Program-made: the position numbers and the translations under genes
The notes under the pieces: generated by a model
The model's database searches: none
Seen by the model: the letters and a program-made list of their open reading frames with translations, nothing else
What the model was told of the DNA's origin: nothing
Source of the DNA: DASZTU01 sp035493835
Lineage (GTDB): Bacteria; Pseudomonadota; Alphaproteobacteria; Rhizobiales; Devosiaceae
Direction: 5' to 3'
Assembly (NCBI GenBank): GCA_035493835.1
Contig: DATJHO010000051.1
Location: 1-10,237, forward strand
DNA length: 10,237 bases
Part shown: positions 1 to 6,593 of the stretch, one piece after another
Layout of the letters: each line of letters starts with the position of its first letter
How positions within the stretch are numbered: position 1 is the stretch's first letter

Positions 1-219
1 GACGACAGGTCGCCGCCCAGCCTTCAATCGGCTGCGCCGGCCTCCGGCTGGCCCTGCACTTGGCCTTGTAATTGCCCCTGTAATTGGTGGCGTGCTCGCC
101 ATGAGAACGGGAGCAACGGCAGAATGAGCCATGCCTCCGAATCCGAGATAGAGCGTGCCACCGAGCAGGCTGACGCTCAAGGTTGTCATTAGACTGAGAT
201 GCATGAACCGGGTGAACAC
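1..219 (-). CDS. Possible 5' part of an exported protein (partial)
   Basis: I do not recognise the protein. A minus-strand frame stays open from the window edge (position 1) to a GTG at 219, with in-frame ATGs at 204 and 189 and a stop just upstream at 229-231. From the GTG it reads like a signal peptide: an early Arg, a hydrophobic stretch with LSVSLLGGTLYLGFGG, then a plausible signal peptidase site after AHSA, about 34 residues in. After that comes a Pro/Gly/Arg-rich stretch with a short ITGAIT repeat, coded by a 12-base repeat (67-74 and 79-86). The GTG has only a weak upstream purine stretch (GAGACGG). Third-position GC is lower than in the neighbouring genes, which argues against a real gene. 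The call rests on the signal-peptide-like start alone. Confidence 0.3.
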   Translation of the reverse strand, partial: MFTRFMHLSLMTTLSVSLLGGTLYLGFGGMAHSAVAPVLMASTPPITGAITRPSAGPAGGRRSRLKAGRRPVV

Positions 220-665
220 GCCGCCGTCTCAAGCTCTCTGATGATTGATATGCACACGAACGCCCCATCGCCCTGCCAATGGTCATGTCATATCCGGACG
301 CACATGGGCGAGATTGTGGCATCACCGCAAAGCGTCCCAAGTCTGGCCCTGGGGGGCGGGCGAAGTCGGCGGCGCAAAGCGCCAAAAAAACCCACGCAAA
401 TGGCGCCTGGAATAGCCCGAGTGGATTACGCCCATGACGTGGGGGCATGCCAGTAAAGTGACCACAACGATTGACTCTTAAAAGGGTCACATCTGCGCTA
501 GACGATAAGGCGCGAGGTTTTCGGCTGGTGTGCAAGAAAAACTTGGTTCGGGCCGTAGAAAAAAATTGAATGAATAGCAACAAGCCGGAGCCTGTGTGGG
601 CCAAAATGAGGCAAAATTGATTGCCAAGTCCGATTCATCTGGGTGCGCGTCGGAGTATTGCAGCA
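220..665. other. Intergenic region before the sugar operon
   Basis: I see no convincing gene here. The one forward frame (199-456) is Cys/His/Pro-rich, has no ribosome site and resembles no family I know. The stretch holds a GGCGC-AAA-GCGCC dyad (371-383) with a related copy at 395-407, and a GTGACC...GGTCAC inverted repeat (458-463 and 486-491). From about 455 onward it is AT-richer, which suits a promoter region for the operon starting at 666. Possible -35 elements are TTGACT (471-476) and TTGGTT (543-548, with TTGAAT at 566-571 after 17 bases). Neither pair is a strong match to the sigma-70 consensus. Confidence 0.6.
652..655 (+). promoter_or_regulatory. Ribosome binding site deciding the rfbF start
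   Basis: GGAG lies 10 bases before the ATG at 666. The in-frame TTG at 621 has no comparable site, so the shorter protein is preferred. Confidence 0.6.
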
Positions 666-1478
666 ATGAATTATAGCAATGTCCCGGTCTTCATCCTGGC
701 CGGCGGGCTCGGTACCCGCCTCAAGGAATACACGGAATTTCGCCCCAAGCCGATGGTCGAGGTGGGCGGCCGCCCGATGCTTTGGCACATCATGCGCTGG
801 TATGGGCATTTCGGCTTCAAGCGTTTCATCATTTGCGCTGGCTTCAAGTCCGAGGTGATCAAGGATTATTTCCTCAATTACGGCGCGATGAATTCAGATT
901 TCACCGTCAACCTCGCCAGTCGCGACACCACCTATCACTCCGCCCATCACGAGGAGGATTGGGAGGTCACCATCGCCTATACCGGCGAGACCACCATGAC
1001 CGGGGCGAGGATCGGCATCGCCGCCGACAAATATCTCGGCAATGCCGAGTATTTTGCAGTGACCTATGGGGACGGGCTGACCGACGCGAACCTCATTCGC
1101 GAGTTCGAGTTCCATCGCAGCCACGGCAAGATCGGCACGGTTTTGGCGATCAATCCGCCATCGCGATTCGGCGATCTCGTTACGGAGGGCGAACTCGTCA
1201 CCGATTTTGCCGAGAAGCCGGAGCTGTCCACGACCTGGATCAATGGCGGCTATTTCTTCTTCCGGCGCGAATTCCTCAATTATCTCAGCCACGACGAGAG
1301 CCTCACCCTCGAAAAGCAGCCGCTGACCCGGCTCGCCCGCGACCACGAACTGGCGATCTGGCGTCACAAGCGCTTCTGGGCCTGCATGGATACGCAGCGC
1401 GATCGCGATGAGCTCGATGGGATGTGGCGGAGCGGCAAGGCGCCCTGGGCGACATCCGCGGTCGAGGAACACGCCTGA
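666..1478 (+). CDS. rfbF: Glucose-1-phosphate cytidylyltransferase
   Basis: This enzyme joins CTP and alpha-D-glucose 1-phosphate to give CDP-glucose and pyrophosphate, the first step to CDP-linked deoxy- and dideoxy-sugars of surface polysaccharides. It is cytosolic. The 270-residue product carries the family landmarks in order: GGLGTR (13-18, nucleotide binding), RPKPMVEVGG (26-35), LWHIM (39-43), YGDG (134-137, metal-binding Asp), EKP (183-185), WINGG (191-195) and an FWACMDTQRD segment near 238-247 followed by SGKAPW. These match RfbF/DdhA rather than the RmlA or GalU families. The usual length is about 257 residues, so it is full length with a short tail. I chose the ATG at 666 for its GGAG. 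An in-frame TTG at 621 would add 15 residues. It is the first gene of a five-gene operon. The next start lies 26 bases after its stop. Confidence 0.92.
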   Translation: MNYSNVPVFILAGGLGTRLKEYTEFRPKPMVEVGGRPMLWHIMRWYGHFGFKRFIICAGFKSEVIKDYFLNYGAMNSDFTVNLASRDTTYHSAHHEEDWEVTIAYTGETTMTGARIGIAADKYLGNAEYFAVTYGDGLTDANLIREFEFHRSHGKIGTVLAINPPSRFGDLVTEGELVTDFAEKPELSTTWINGGYFFFRREFLNYLSHDESLTLEKQPLTRLARDHELAIWRHKRFWACMDTQRDRDELDGMWRSGKAPWATSAVEEHA

Positions 1479-1504
1479 TTTTGACCGACGTGGAAGGGGG
1501 GCAC

Positions 1505-2596
1505 ATGACGGACAATCCAATCCTGGCAGAGGATCTTGAGCGGATTCTTTCGGCTGTCGCGCCGGGGGACCGGTTCGACGGCGCAACTGTGTTGGTTACC
1601 GGGTGTGCCGGGTTTCTCGGCTTCTATTTCATGCAGTTTTTGTTGCGGGAGGCTGGAAGCCTCGGCATCCGCAAGGTGATCGGGCTCGACACCTTCCTCC
1701 TGGCGCGGCCTCGCTGGCTGGAAAAGCTCGCCGCCGCCTTCCCCGACGTGCTCGACCTCCGGGCCTTTGACATTTCGCGCGACGAGATCGCGACGATCGA
1801 GGGGGCAGGGGAGGCGCGCTACGTCATCCATGGCGCGTCGATCGCCTCGCCCATGTTTTACAGAAAGTATCCCGTCGAAACGATCGACGCCAATATCTGG
1901 GGCCTCAGGCGCCTGCTCGATTTCTATCGCGGCCGCGAGACGCTGAAGGGCTTCTTGTTCTTCTCCTCTTCCGAGATCTATGGCGATCCCGACCCGGAGC
2001 ATGTCCCGACCGATGAGGAATATCGGGGGCTGGTTTCCTGCACGGGCCCGCGCGCCTGCTACGACGAATCCAAGCGTTTCGGCGAAACCATGTGCTGGGT
2101 CTATGCCAAGGAGTACGGCATGCCGCTCACCATCGCCCGGCCGTTCAACAATTACGGGCCCGGCATGCGGCTCGGGGACCAGCGCCTGCCGGCCGATTTC
2201 GCCAAATGCGTGACGAGCGGCGAGGATATCGTCATCCTATCCGACGGCCGGCCGACCCGCACCTTCTGCTACGTGGCAGACGCCATCGCCGGCTATCTGC
2301 TCTGCCTGATGCACGGGCGCTACGATTACTTCAACATCGGCATCGAGAAGCCCGAAATCGCCGTGCGCGACCTGGCCGAGATCTATCGCGAGGCGGGGGA
2401 TGAAATCCTCGGCTATCGCGGGGCGGTGCATTACCAGCAGAGCGACGATCCCGACTACATGACGCACAACCCCAACCGGCGATGCCCCGTGATCACCAAG
2501 GCGCGGCGTGAGTTGGGCTATGCCCCGGGCATTCTGGTGGGCGAGGGGGTTCGCCGCTTCCTCGCTTTTCTCGAGCACGAGATGCGTACCGCATGA
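1505..2596 (+). CDS. Extended SDR, UDP-glucuronate decarboxylase-like
   Basis: This is an NAD-dependent extended short-chain dehydrogenase of the nucleotide-sugar epimerase/dehydratase/decarboxylase group, 363 residues. It shows a Rossmann motif TGCAGFLG (32-39), SSSEIYG (154-160), the catalytic pair Tyr186/Lys190 in YDESK, ARPFNNYGPG (211-220) and a TRTFCYV block near 251-257. The Ser-Glu active-site block, the ACYDESKR context and the TR(T/S)F-YV block resemble UDP-glucuronate decarboxylases (UXS), which make UDP-xylose from UDP-glucuronate. The adjacent UDP-glucose dehydrogenase would supply that substrate. It does not look like CDP-glucose 4,6-dehydratase (RfbG), which has a different active-site block. 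A related 4-epimerase or dehydratase activity remains possible. The ATG at 1505 follows a GGAAGGGGGG ribosome site. Upstream in-frame starts at 1424 and 1490 were rejected because they overlap rfbF or lack a better site. Confidence 0.8.
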   Translation: MTDNPILAEDLERILSAVAPGDRFDGATVLVTGCAGFLGFYFMQFLLREAGSLGIRKVIGLDTFLLARPRWLEKLAAAFPDVLDLRAFDISRDEIATIEGAGEARYVIHGASIASPMFYRKYPVETIDANIWGLRRLLDFYRGRETLKGFLFFSSSEIYGDPDPEHVPTDEEYRGLVSCTGPRACYDESKRFGETMCWVYAKEYGMPLTIARPFNNYGPGMRLGDQRLPADFAKCVTSGEDIVILSDGRPTRTFCYVADAIAGYLLCLMHGRYDYFNIGIEKPEIAVRDLAEIYREAGDEILGYRGAVHYQQSDDPDYMTHNPNRRCPVITKARRELGYAPGILVGEGVRRFLAFLEHEMRTA

Positions 2597-2623
2597 TCGG
2601 GCGTTGCGAGAGCGGAGGCTAAG

Positions 2624-3973
2624 ATGAGACTGGCAATTGTCGGAACGGGCTATGTCGGCCTCGTCTCGGGCGTCTGCCTGGCGGCGGCCGGGCACGATGT
2701 GACCTGCGTCGACGTCAACTTGCAGATCGTTTCGCGGCTCAATGCCGGCGAACCCACCATCTACGAGCGTGGCCTGCCCGAGATGTTGGCCGGCGTCATT
2801 GCGGCGGGCCGGTTCCGCGCCACCCAGGATCTTAGCACGGGGCTGGACGGGGTGGACCTCGTTCTCATCGCCGTGGGCACTCCGTCCGAAAGCGGTGTCA
2901 TAGACCTCACCTATGTGCGGGCGGCGGCGCGCGAGATCGGCAGCTACATAGGCCGAAATGAGAGGCATATCTCGGTGGTGGTGAAATCCACCGTGGTGCC
3001 AGGAACCACCGACACCGTGGTTCGCGGCGAGATCGAGGCGGCCTCGGGAAAGGCTCTCGGGGCGTTCGGGCTAGGCATGAACCCCGAGTTCTTGCGAGAA
3101 GGCGAGGCGGTCAGCGATTTCGCCGAACCGGACCGCATCGTCCTGGGCCATGAGGACGAGCTGACGCTTGCCCGCCTCGAAGAGCTGTATGCGTCCTGGG
3201 CGGTCGACAAGCTCAGGGTCAACACCCGCACGGCGGAAATGATCAAATATGCCAACAACGCCCTGCTGGCGACGCAGATTTCGGCGGTCAACGAGATTGC
3301 CAACCTTGCGGCGGCGCTGGGTGGGGTCGATGTGCTCGACGTGATGCAGGGGGTCCATCTCGACAAACGCTGGAACCCCATCGTCGAAACCGGTGGCCGG
3401 GCCGCGCCGCGCATTCTCACCTATCTGATGCCCGGATGCGGCTTCGGCGGTAGCTGTTTCCCCAAGGACGTGCAGGCGCTGCGCAGCCAGGGCGAGCAGC
3501 AGGGCCTCTCCATGCGCATGCTCAACGCCGTGCTCGATGTCAACGAGGCGCAGCCCCGGCAGGTCACTGACATCATCGCCCGCGAGATCGGCGACCTCGC
3601 GGGCCGTCGGGTATTGGTGCTCGGGCTCGCCTTCAAGCCGGGCACGGACGATGTGCGCGAGTCCGCCTCGCTCAAGATCATCGAGGCGCTGGTCGGGGCC
3701 GGCGCGCGGGTGACTGCCCATGATCCCATTGCCACCGTCCATTTCAGGCGGGCCGCCGGGGCCATGGCCGAGGCGGTCGCTTTCGTGGATGCCTGGGAGC
3801 CGGAAATTGCGGCGGCGGAGGTGGTGATCGTTGCGACCCGCTGGCCCGACTACGCCGGCATCACCGGCATGAATTTGAGCGGCAAGACGCTGTTCGATGC
3901 GCGGCGCATGTTCCGGCCGGACAATGTGGGCGGCGCGCAATACCTTACTATCGGCCGCAGGATCGCCGCATGA
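2624..3973 (+). CDS. ugd: UDP-glucose 6-dehydrogenase
   Basis: It oxidises UDP-glucose to UDP-glucuronate with two NAD+, through a covalent thioester on a catalytic Cys. The 449-residue product has an N-terminal NAD-binding motif GTGYVG (7-12), KSTVVPGT (121-128), NPEFLREG (153-160), the active-site Lys208 in MIKYANN, the catalytic Cys278 in GCGFGGSCFPKD (271-282), and a C-terminal UDP-binding domain opened by a LAFKPGTDDVRES-type block. All catalytic residues I know for the family are present. Between the DKR motif (247-249) and the Cys loop it carries a longer linker (WNPIVETGGRAAPRILTYL) than textbook Ugd/RkpK proteins. The start is the ATG at 2624, with GGAGG at 2614-2618. The gap from the previous gene is 27 bases, and its stop overlaps the next start as ATGA. 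A GDP-mannose dehydrogenase is less likely given the flanking genes. Confidence 0.92.
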   Translation: MRLAIVGTGYVGLVSGVCLAAAGHDVTCVDVNLQIVSRLNAGEPTIYERGLPEMLAGVIAAGRFRATQDLSTGLDGVDLVLIAVGTPSESGVIDLTYVRAAAREIGSYIGRNERHISVVVKSTVVPGTTDTVVRGEIEAASGKALGAFGLGMNPEFLREGEAVSDFAEPDRIVLGHEDELTLARLEELYASWAVDKLRVNTRTAEMIKYANNALLATQISAVNEIANLAAALGGVDVLDVMQGVHLDKRWNPIVETGGRAAPRILTYLMPGCGFGGSCFPKDVQALRSQGEQQGLSMRMLNAVLDVNEAQPRQVTDIIAREIGDLAGRRVLVLGLAFKPGTDDVRESASLKIIEALVGAGARVTAHDPIATVHFRRAAGAMAEAVAFVDAWEPEIAAAEVVIVATRWPDYAGITGMNLSGKTLFDARRMFRPDNVGGAQYLTIGRRIAA

Positions 3974-4521
3974 AGTTCAAAGAGACGGAGATTGTCGGCT
4001 GCTTCATCATCGAACCCGAGGCCCGGGGTGATCATCGCGGCTTTTTCGCCCGCCTCTTCGATACCGAGGCGTTCTCGGCGCGCGGGCTGGAGGAGCGCTT
4101 TGTGCAGTTCAACAATTCGCTCAGTATAGAGGCGGGCACGCTGCGCGGCCTCCACTATCAGGTGGCGCCGGCCGGCGAGGTGAAGCTGGTTCGTTGCGTA
4201 GCCGGCGCCATCTATGACGTGGTGGTGGACATGCGCGCCGACTCCCCAAGCTTCCTGCGCTGGACCGGCGCCGAGCTGACGGCGCAGGACCGCCTGATGA
4301 TGTACGTGCCCAAGGGCTGCGCCCATGGCTTTTTGACCCTCACGGCGCATACCGAGCTCGTCTATTTCGCCAGTAGCCCCTATTCGGGCGAAAGCGAGCG
4401 GGTGCTGCGCTGGAACGATCCGTGCCTTGGCATAATTTGGCCGGGCGATCCGGCCGTCCTCTCCGACAAGGACCGCGACGCGCCTGACTATCATCCAGAC
4501 TGGCACCGATCGGGATATTGA
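3970..4521 (+). CDS. rfbC: dTDP-4-dehydrorhamnose 3,5-epimerase-like protein
   Basis: This is a cupin-fold epimerase of the RmlC family, which inverts C3 and C5 (or only one centre) of 4-keto-6-deoxy nucleotide sugars. Its 183 residues match the family's usual length of about 180. Visible landmarks are RGDHRGFFARLF (19-30), the catalytic base His62 in LRGLHYQ, Lys72, VVVDMR (84-89), PKGCAHGF (114-121), Tyr132, and LSDKD (164-168), whose Asp168 is in the place of the family's His-Asp dyad partner. Start ATG 3970 overlaps the ugd stop by four bases (ATGA), indicating translational coupling. No RmlA, RmlB or RmlD is in the window, and the operon begins with a cytidylyltransferase. The natural substrate could therefore be a CDP-linked 4-keto sugar rather than the dTDP sugar in the family name. 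Confidence 0.88.
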   Translation: MKFKETEIVGCFIIEPEARGDHRGFFARLFDTEAFSARGLEERFVQFNNSLSIEAGTLRGLHYQVAPAGEVKLVRCVAGAIYDVVVDMRADSPSFLRWTGAELTAQDRLMMYVPKGCAHGFLTLTAHTELVYFASSPYSGESERVLRWNDPCLGIIWPGDPAVLSDKDRDAPDYHPDWHRSGY

Positions 4522-4526
4522 GCATC

Positions 4527-5474
4527 ATGCGGTTCCTCCTCACCGGCGGCAGCTCGTTCACCGGCTCGTGGTTTGCGCGCGAACTGGCCTCGGCCGGCCA
4601 TCAGGTGGTGGCAGTTTTTCGCGGTGCATCAAAGAGTTATGAGAGCATACGTGGAGATCGGGTGAGGGGGCTTGAAGGGCTGGTCGAGCCGGTCTGGGAG
4701 ACCGAGTTCGGCGACCCGCGCTTCCTCGATATTGCCGCAAGCCAGGATTTCGATGCGTTGCTGCACCATGCGGCCGAGATGACCGATTACCGCAGCTGGG
4801 ATTTCGATCCCCTCGCGGCGACGGCCAGGAACACGCGCTCCGTCCGAAAACTGCTCGAAGTGCTCGCCGGGCGCGGCTGCCGCAAGCTGATCCTGACCGG
4901 CAGTGTGTTCGAGCCCTATGAGGGGGTGGGGGATCCGGAACAGCGGGCCTTCAATCCGTACGGGCTCTCGAAGCATTTGAGCTTCGAGTTGTTTCGGCTG
5001 GAGGCCGAGCGACTGCAGCTTTCGCTGGGCAAGTTCGTGATCCCCAATCCCTTCGGGCCGCTGGAGGAGATGCGCTTTACCTCCTATCTGGCCCGGGAAT
5101 GGGCGGCCGGGCGGGTGGCTTCAGTGGGAACTCCGGCCTATATCCGCGACAACATCCATGTGTCGCTGCTGGCGCGCGCCTATCGGCGGCTGTGCGAAAA
5201 CCTGCCGGCGGGCCCGGGGCTGACGCGCGCCCGGCCGAGCGGCTATGTGGAAAGCCAGGCCGCCTTCGCCCGGCGGTTCGCCGCCGAAATCGGCACGCGC
5301 ACGGGCTGGTCGTGCAGGCTTGAGGAGGCCGTGCAAACTGCCTTCCCCGAGCCGCTGTTCCGCACCAATATCGAGCGCGCCCAGCAGCTCGACCCGGACT
5401 GGTCCGAAACCGCCGCCTGGGACCAGCTCAGCCAATATTACTCCACGACGTTTGCGGGCGAGTGCTCAAGCTGA
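4527..5474 (+). CDS. SDR-family NAD(P)-dependent sugar reductase/epimerase
   Basis: This is a second extended SDR, 315 residues. The N-terminal motif is TGGSSFTG (6-13), with Ser10 in place of the usual central Gly. The catalytic residues appear to be Ser126 (LTGSVFEP), Tyr145 and Lys149 (NPYGLSK). An RDNIHV block follows, in the position where related reductases have their RxxxHV-type segment. As the last gene of the operon after an RmlC-like epimerase it is most simply a 4-ketoreductase that finishes a deoxy sugar, comparable in position to abequose synthase or RmlD-type enzymes. That role is inferred from context. The ATG at 4527 is chosen because GGGA at 4512-4515 is well spaced from it. 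A TTG at 4518 would overlap the rfbC stop and sits too close to that site. The gap to rfbC is five bases. Confidence 0.78.
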   Translation: MRFLLTGGSSFTGSWFARELASAGHQVVAVFRGASKSYESIRGDRVRGLEGLVEPVWETEFGDPRFLDIAASQDFDALLHHAAEMTDYRSWDFDPLAATARNTRSVRKLLEVLAGRGCRKLILTGSVFEPYEGVGDPEQRAFNPYGLSKHLSFELFRLEAERLQLSLGKFVIPNPFGPLEEMRFTSYLAREWAAGRVASVGTPAYIRDNIHVSLLARAYRRLCENLPAGPGLTRARPSGYVESQAAFARRFAAEIGTRTGWSCRLEEAVQTAFPEPLFRTNIERAQQLDPDWSETAAWDQLSQYYSTTFAGECSS

Positions 5475-5482
5475 TTTGCCGC

Positions 5483-5539
5483 GACAGGGTCTTGCCTTCG
5501 CCGGATTGCTCCACTCAAGCTCTCCGGAACGACCCTGTC
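5483..5539. repeat. Long inverted repeat before the alpha/beta hydrolase gene
   Basis: GACAGGGTC (5483-5491) and GACCCTGTC (5531-5539) are perfect 9-base complements. A nested pair CCGGA (5501-5505) and TCCGG (5523-5527) lies inside. As RNA this would fold into a long interrupted hairpin ending three bases before the GGAG ribosome site of the next gene. No U-run follows, so it is not a standard intrinsic terminator of the sugar operon. It may be a leader structure, an operator or a mobile intergenic repeat. Confidence 0.6.
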
Positions 5540-5542
5540 CGT

Positions 5543-5546
5543 GGAG
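5543..5546 (+). promoter_or_regulatory. Ribosome binding site deciding the hydrolase start
   Basis: GGAG is six bases before the ATG at 5553. The in-frame GTG at 5541 overlaps this site and has none of its own. Confidence 0.65.
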
Positions 5547-5552
5547 AATCGC

Positions 5553-6563
5553 ATGACCGCCCCGACCGAAACCGGCCGCTTCCAGCTTGGCGACCTAAAT
5601 CTGCAATCCGGGGAGGTGATGCCTGGCGCGACCCTGAGCTGGAAGACCTACGGAACGCTTTCGCCTGCGCGCGACAACGTGATTGTCTATCCAACCAGCT
5701 ATTCGGCCAAGCATTTCGACCAGGAATGGCTGGTCGACCCGGACAAGGTGCTCGATCCGACGCGCTGGTTCATCATCGCGCCCGACATGTTCGGCAATGG
5801 CCTTTCCTCCAGCCCCTCCAACACGCCGGACTACCCCACGCTCGTCACCTCGGCCGACAACGTCCGGGCGCAAAAGCGCCTACTGGCTGAACAATTTGGC
5901 ATCGAGCGCATCGCCTGCGTCTATGGATTTTCGATGGGCGCGCAGCAGGCCTATCACTGGGCGGCGCTGTTCCCCGACGCAGTCGAGCGCGCAATCGTGG
6001 TGGCCGGCAGCGCCAAGACGTCGCCCCACAACCAGGTCTTCCTCCTGTCGCTGCTGGCGACCCTGGAAGCCGCGCCCGAGCATATCGGCAATGGGCGCTT
6101 TTCGGCCGAGCCCCGCGCTGCGGTCCGAGCCTTTTCCCGCATCTATGCCGGTTGGGCGATGAGCCAGGACTGGTTCCGCCAAGGCCTGCATCTGAGCTCG
6201 AGCGGCGCCGAAACGCTCGAGGCGTTTCTGAGCGAAAAGTGGGAGCCAGGCTACCATCGGCACGGCGCGGCCAATCTCTACGCGCAGGCGGTGACCTGGA
6301 TCAACGGCGACATCAGCGCCAACGAGCTTTACGACGGCGACCTGGTCCGCGCGCTCAACACGATCAAGGCGCGCGTGCTGCTGCTGCCTGGCCGGACCGA
6401 TCTCTATTTCCCGCCCGCCGATAACGCCCTGGAGCTGCCGCATCTCGCACACGCCGAATTGCGCCCGATCCCCAGCGTCTGGGGCCACCGTGCCGGCGCT
6501 CCCCGCGACAACCCGACCGATCTAGCTTTTTTGCGCAAGGCTGTCGCGGATTGGCTCGTCTAG
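5553..6563 (+). CDS. MetX-superfamily alpha/beta hydrolase
   Basis: This is a 336-residue cytosolic protein (no signal peptide) with the alpha/beta hydrolase fold of the homoserine O-acetyltransferase superfamily. A complete triad is visible: Ser127 in the nucleophile elbow GFSMGAQ, Asp283 in GRTDLYFP and His312 in VWGHRAG. The N-terminal strand region (LSWKTYGTL) and the RWFIIAPDMFGNG block follow the MetX layout. The GSTGP block typical of true homoserine acetyltransferases is replaced by a GNGLSSSPSN stretch (81-90). It is therefore more likely a hydrolase or an acyltransferase with another substrate. The start is the ATG at 5553. It lies 78 bases after the sugar operon, separated by the inverted repeat, and 30 bases before the GNAT gene. 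The last two may form a transcription unit. Its real substrate cannot be read from the sequence. Confidence 0.8.
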   Translation: MTAPTETGRFQLGDLNLQSGEVMPGATLSWKTYGTLSPARDNVIVYPTSYSAKHFDQEWLVDPDKVLDPTRWFIIAPDMFGNGLSSSPSNTPDYPTLVTSADNVRAQKRLLAEQFGIERIACVYGFSMGAQQAYHWAALFPDAVERAIVVAGSAKTSPHNQVFLLSLLATLEAAPEHIGNGRFSAEPRAAVRAFSRIYAGWAMSQDWFRQGLHLSSSGAETLEAFLSEKWEPGYHRHGAANLYAQAVTWINGDISANELYDGDLVRALNTIKARVLLLPGRTDLYFPPADNALELPHLAHAELRPIPSVWGHRAGAPRDNPTDLAFLRKAVADWLV

Positions 6564-6593
6564 GCGTCATTCGTTTGCACGGGGTCTTTGCTG

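Noticed and set aside
2..127. Forward open frame with a GPALGLVIAPVIGGVLA stretch resembling motif C of MFS drug transporters
   Set aside because: It ends in a stop soon after, with no further transporter sequence in any frame. The residues before it do not resemble a transmembrane helix of that family, so the match is probably chance.
199..456. Forward 85-codon frame before the sugar operon
   Set aside because: It has no ribosome site, an unusual Cys/His/Pro/Arg-rich composition and no family resemblance. It overlaps the likely divergent promoter region.
894..1586. Minus-strand 230-codon frame across rfbF and the following gene
   Set aside because: It spans two convincing forward genes and their ribosome site, and shows no protein family features.
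3071..3940. Minus-strand 289-codon frame inside ugd
   Set aside because: It is the complement of a well-conserved dehydrogenase gene, has His/Arg/Asp-rich low-complexity composition and no recognisable domain.
5475..5552. Possible SAM-II riboswitch before a MetX-like gene
   Set aside because: Alphaproteobacterial metX/metA leaders can carry SAM-II, but the A-rich pseudoknot core is not present here. The leader instead contains a long GC-rich inverted repeat.
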